Assembly (NCBI GenBank): GCA_045649825.1 | Contig: JAZRQO010000022.1 | Span: forward strand, 1-64,000 | Direction: 5' to 3' | Source of the DNA: RGIG9115 sp045649825 | Lineage (GTDB): Bacteria; Bacillota; Clostridia; UBA1381 | DNA: 64,000 nucleotides | Shown here: positions 61,285 to 64,000 of the stretch, piece by piece | Position numbering within the stretch: position 1 is the first letter of the stretch | Layout of the letters: each line of letters starts with the position of its first letter | Program-made: the position numbers and the translations under genes | Notes under the pieces: generated by a model | Told to the model about the DNA's origin: nothing | Seen by the model: the letters and a program-made list of their open reading frames with translations, nothing else | The model's database searches: none

Positions 61285-62313
61285 ATGTTGAAGTTAAAAA
61301 CAAACACAAAGTTTGATATAATTGGTATGGGCGAAGTAATGCTCAGGTTGTCACCACCCGATAAAGAAACTATATCTCAAAGTGACATTTTTATTAAAAC
61401 TGCAGGCGGGTCGGAGTTGAACGTGGTTTCAGGGGCAGCTATGCTTGGAGCCAGGGGCGGTATAGTTACAAAGCTTCCCTATAGTAAAACAGGCAGATTT
61501 ATAAGAAACCGTATAAGATACGGAAATGTAAGTGATGATTTTATTCTTTTTGATAAATCCTGCAAAAGCAGACTTGGTATTTACTATTATGAAGCAGGCG
61601 CATATCCACGTAAATCTGCAGTTTTGTATGACAGGGAAAATTCGGCGATGTGCAGTTTGAAATTTTCAGAAATCCCGCAATCGGTTTTTGCTCTTGCAAA
61701 AATCTTTCACGTAAGCAGTATCACAATGGCACTTTCTGCTTCTATGAAAAAAACGGTTATTGAAACGGTTAAAGAATTCAGAAGTAATGGGGCAAAAATC
61801 TCATTTGACGTTAATTACAGGGCCGCACTTTGGAGTGAGGATGATGCAAGAAAAGCTGTAGAGGAAATTTTGCCGTTTGTTGACTTTCTTTTTGTGTCAG
61901 AGGAAACCTCAAGGCGTATGATGAAGAGAACAGGAAGTCTTGAATCTATAATGGAAGGCTTTGCAAAGGAATACGGATGTGAACTGATAGCCACAACAAA
62001 ACGTGAGGTTATAAGCCCTAATCGTCATAATTTTACATCAGTTATTCTCCATGGCGAAACTTTTTATGAAGAAAAACCATATACAGATATTGAGGTGATT
62101 GACAGGGTAGGCAGTGGTGATGCATATGTGGCAGGCGTTTTATATGGACTTCTTGAATCCTGCGACCCAATAAGAAGTCTGAAAGTCGGCAACGCTCTTT
62201 CAGCACTTAAAAATACAGTAGTGGGAGATATGTCTGTTTTCTCTCTTGACGAAATAGAAAAGGTTATTGCATCTCATTGCGAAATAGGTGTTCAGAGCGA
62301 GATGGACAGATAA
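61285..62313 (+). CDS. PfkB family sugar kinase (2-keto-3-deoxygluconate kinase type)
   Basis: A 342-residue ribokinase-family enzyme. The first glycine motif is TAGGSELNVVSGAAMLGA (residues 33-50) and the active-site motif is VIDRVGSGDAYVAGVLYGL (Asp base). The N-terminal GMGEVMLRLSPPD is typical of KDG kinases of Clostridia. The phosphorylated sugar acid is inferred. The ATG follows AAGGCGGGAATAT. It is not in an obvious sugar operon. Confidence 0.85.
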   Translation: MLKLKTNTKFDIIGMGEVMLRLSPPDKETISQSDIFIKTAGGSELNVVSGAAMLGARGGIVTKLPYSKTGRFIRNRIRYGNVSDDFILFDKSCKSRLGIYYYEAGAYPRKSAVLYDRENSAMCSLKFSEIPQSVFALAKIFHVSSITMALSASMKKTVIETVKEFRSNGAKISFDVNYRAALWSEDDARKAVEEILPFVDFLFVSEETSRRMMKRTGSLESIMEGFAKEYGCELIATTKREVISPNRHNFTSVILHGETFYEEKPYTDIEVIDRVGSGDAYVAGVLYGLLESCDPIRSLKVGNALSALKNTVVGDMSVFSLDEIEKVIASHCEIGVQSEMDR

Positions 62314-62345
62314 TACTTTGTAATGTAAATTTATTATTAAATCTA

Positions 62346-62374
62346 TTGAAAAATATATGTTTTTGTGGTAAAAT
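62346..62374 (+). promoter_or_regulatory. Promoter of the glycosyltransferase gene
   Basis: TTGAAA (62346-62351) and TAAAAT (62369-62374) are 17 bases apart, with TTTGTGG before the -10. Confidence 0.7.
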
Positions 62375-62432
62375 AAAACAGAATATAATTCAACAGAGTA
62401 TACTAAAAACAACGGGGAAGGGAAGTGTTCAT

Positions 62433-63566
62433 TTGAAAAAGGGAACAAAAATTTTGATGGCACTTATGCAGTTTGATATCGGCGGTGCCGAAACCCACGT
62501 AGTTGAGCTTTCAAAAGAGCTTGTACGTAGGGGGTATCAGGTTGTTATTGCGTCAAACGGCGGTGCATATGAAGCTGAAGTAGAAGCAGCAGGAATAAAG
62601 CATTATAAAGTCCCTCTTCAGAATAAGAATCTGCTTAATGTTATAAAAGCATATAAAACACTTAAATCTATAATAATTGAAGAAAACATTGATATTGTGC
62701 ATTCTCATGCCCGCATCCCGTCATTTATATTAGGAAAGCTTAAAAATAAAATGAAATTTCCTTTTGTTACAAGTGCTCATTGGGTATTTACAACAAAGTA
62801 CGGTCTTAAGTATATTACCGATTGGGGTGAAAGATGCATAGCGGTCAGTGATGATATTAAAAAATATCTTATTGATAATTACGGTTATGACGAAAAGAAT
62901 ATATTTGTAACAATAAACGGTATAGACCTTAATAAGTTTAGTGAGGATACTCCCTGTGATGATGTCCGTAAAGAGTTCGGAATTTCTGAGAATGATTTTT
63001 GCGTTGTTGGTGTAAGCCGTATGGATAAAGACAGAAGCCTTGCATCAAAAATGCTCATTTCACTTGCACCAAGGCTTAAAAAGGAAATCCCAAACCTTAA
63101 AATTGTTGTTGTGGGTGGAGGAAATGACGAAGAAGAGGCACGAGCTTTGGCAATTAAAGCAAATACGGAATGTGGGTGTGAAACGGTAATACTCACGGGA
63201 CCCAGAGTTGACATTAATAAGTTTGTGGCAATTTCTTCGCTCTTTGTCGGCGTCAGCCGTGCGGCACTTGAAGGTATGGCTGCAGGAAAGAATACTGTTA
63301 TTGCAGGAAATGAAGGTTATATCGGACTTTTTGACAGTTCTTGCCTTGATGTGGGTATAAATACTAATTTTTGCTGCAGAGGCTGCGACGAAACTACTGA
63401 GGATAGAATTTTTGCCGATATAATCAGGTATATACAAAAATCTCCTGACGAGAAAGCCGCAATGTCTGAGTATTGCCGCAAAACAGTATCGGAATATTAT
63501 TCTGTTGAAAAAATGACAGATGACTATATAAAGGCGTACAAAAGCTTACCCGGATTTGAAAATTAA
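62433..63566 (+). CDS. Family 4 glycosyltransferase
   Basis: A 377-residue GT-B glycosyltransferase. The donor-side N-terminus is ILMALMQFDIGGAETHVVELSKELVRRG, the middle has IDIVHSHARIPSF, and the C-terminal half VGVSRMDKDRSLASKM, EGMAAGKNTVIAGNEGYIG, as in GT4. I place the start at TTG 62433 behind GAAGGGAAG; the frame is open upstream but those codons contain the promoter. It lies just ahead of a CsaB-like gene, which suggests wall polymer or S-layer-anchor glycan assembly. Confidence 0.88.
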   Translation: MKKGTKILMALMQFDIGGAETHVVELSKELVRRGYQVVIASNGGAYEAEVEAAGIKHYKVPLQNKNLLNVIKAYKTLKSIIIEENIDIVHSHARIPSFILGKLKNKMKFPFVTSAHWVFTTKYGLKYITDWGERCIAVSDDIKKYLIDNYGYDEKNIFVTINGIDLNKFSEDTPCDDVRKEFGISENDFCVVGVSRMDKDRSLASKMLISLAPRLKKEIPNLKIVVVGGGNDEEEARALAIKANTECGCETVILTGPRVDINKFVAISSLFVGVSRAALEGMAAGKNTVIAGNEGYIGLFDSSCLDVGINTNFCCRGCDETTEDRIFADIIRYIQKSPDEKAAMSEYCRKTVSEYYSVEKMTDDYIKAYKSLPGFEN

Positions 63567-63605
63567 TCACATTTCCGGCTTACGAAAGGGGACACGGATT
63601 TTAAA

Positions 63606-64000
63606 ATGAAAAGAATATTAATTTCCGGGTATTACGGTTTCGGTAATAGCGGTGATGATGCACTTCTTCTTTCAATTATTTCCGAATTCAGAAAAAAAGG
63701 AATGGGAGATTTGATAACAGTTCTGTCTGCAAACCCTGCAGAAACAGAGAAAATGTACGGTGTTAAGTCAATTAACCGTATTAATCCGTTTTCAGTGCTT
63801 TTCTCTGTTATGGGGTGCGGTATGTTTATATCGGGCGGCGGAACATTGATCCAGGATGGGACAAGCACTAAATCATTGCTTTATTATCTATACCTTATAA
63901 AGCTTGCTCTTTTATTTGGCAAAAAAGTAATGCTGTATGCAAATGGTATAGGCCCGGTAACTAAAGAATCAAATATTAAAATATGCAAATCGGTACTTAA
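63606..64000 (+). CDS. csaB: CsaB-like polysaccharide pyruvyl transferase, truncated by window edge
   Basis: The visible 131 residues (the gene runs off the right edge; family proteins are about 360 residues) begin MKRILISGYYGFGNSGDDALLLSII, the signature opening of CsaB/pyruvyl transferases, then show SGGGTLIQDGTS and KVMLYANGIGPV, the nucleotide-sugar region motifs. CsaB adds ketal-linked pyruvate to wall polysaccharide, which anchors S-layer-homology proteins. The ATG is preceded by GAAAGGGGACACGGATTTTAAA. It follows the GT4 gene by 39 bases. Confidence 0.85.
   Translation, partial: MKRILISGYYGFGNSGDDALLLSIISEFRKKGMGDLITVLSANPAETEKMYGVKSINRINPFSVLFSVMGCGMFISGGGTLIQDGTSTKSLLYYLYLIKLALLFGKKVMLYANGIGPVTKESNIKICKSVL

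Noticed and set aside
62277..62432. Upstream extension of the glycosyltransferase to 62277
   Set aside because: The extension overlaps the end of the PfkB gene and the promoter at 62346-62374; TTG 62433 is followed by the family opening motif.

Overview
This window looks like chromosomal DNA from an anaerobic, spore-forming low-to-mid-GC member of the Clostridia, probably an Oscillospiraceae/Ruminococcaceae-like gut bacterium. The placement is an inference from gene content and style. The supporting genes are an alpha/beta-type small acid-soluble spore protein, a SpoIIQ-like M23 protein, an electron-bifurcating transhydrogenase pair (NfnAB), a pyrophosphate-type phosphofructokinase, and many TTG/GTG starts behind strong Shine-Dalgarno sites. 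No rRNA, insertion sequence, CRISPR array or integrase is visible.

Layout. 1-442: five tRNA genes on the minus strand (Gly, Arg, His, Gln, Lys; Lys cut by the window edge) behind a perfect consensus promoter. 743-2134: PsiE-like membrane protein and a TIGR01212 radical SAM protein. 2228-6126: potABCD polyamine ABC transporter. 6250-7662: pyruvate kinase. 7751-8977 (minus): L,D-transpeptidase. 9248-11536: polar amino acid ABC transporter with a hairpin between the binding protein and the permease. 11603-12454 (minus): DUF554 protein and tRNA-Gln(CTG). 12588-15773 (minus): nfnA-nfnB-cysK operon. 16036-17309: trxA and a trxB interrupted by an in-frame TAA. 17471-17547: tRNA-Pro. 17699-18454: SpoIIQ-like protein. 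18649-21525: dnaG-rpoD.

21579-25619: prmA, a flavodiiron-like protein that has lost its metal ligands, rsmE and PPi-PFK. 25694-30129: a Gld-type ABC exporter cluster ending in a DUF4340 protein. 30242-31889: an unrecognised protein with a His/Cys-rich tail, then a Ppx/GppA phosphatase. 32043-36602: ACT protein-hom-thrB-lysC (threonine branch) and a TrmH-family methyltransferase. 36672-38319: ACT/UPF0210 pair. 38372-39747: a small accessory islet holding a promoter, an ordered array of small palindromes separated by an octamer repeat, a DinD/Bro-N-like gene and a DUF3791 gene. 39963-47898: ysxC, mutS2, a DUF1294 protein, rnr, an RlmL-like methyltransferase and two chromate-transporter halves. 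48045-49596: an AbrB regulator, a minus-strand operon of three small unknown genes, and a small DUF2508-like gene. 49737-58171: DUF512 radical SAM, der, plsY, gpsA, Asp23, fakA-like, recG. 58258-60236: SASP, GIY-YIG, metF and a MetH-activation-domain protein. 60479-64000: two small membrane proteins, a PfkB kinase, a family 4 glycosyltransferase and a truncated CsaB-like pyruvyl transferase.

Most of the window is ordinary core genome. The parts that best repay a second look are the palindrome/octamer array with its two downstream genes (38372-39747), the nonsense codon in trxB, the metal-less flavodiiron-like protein, the His-tailed protein at 30242, and the three small minus-strand genes at 48320-49212. 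Promoter, hairpin and start-site calls were made by eye from the sequence; no database search was run.
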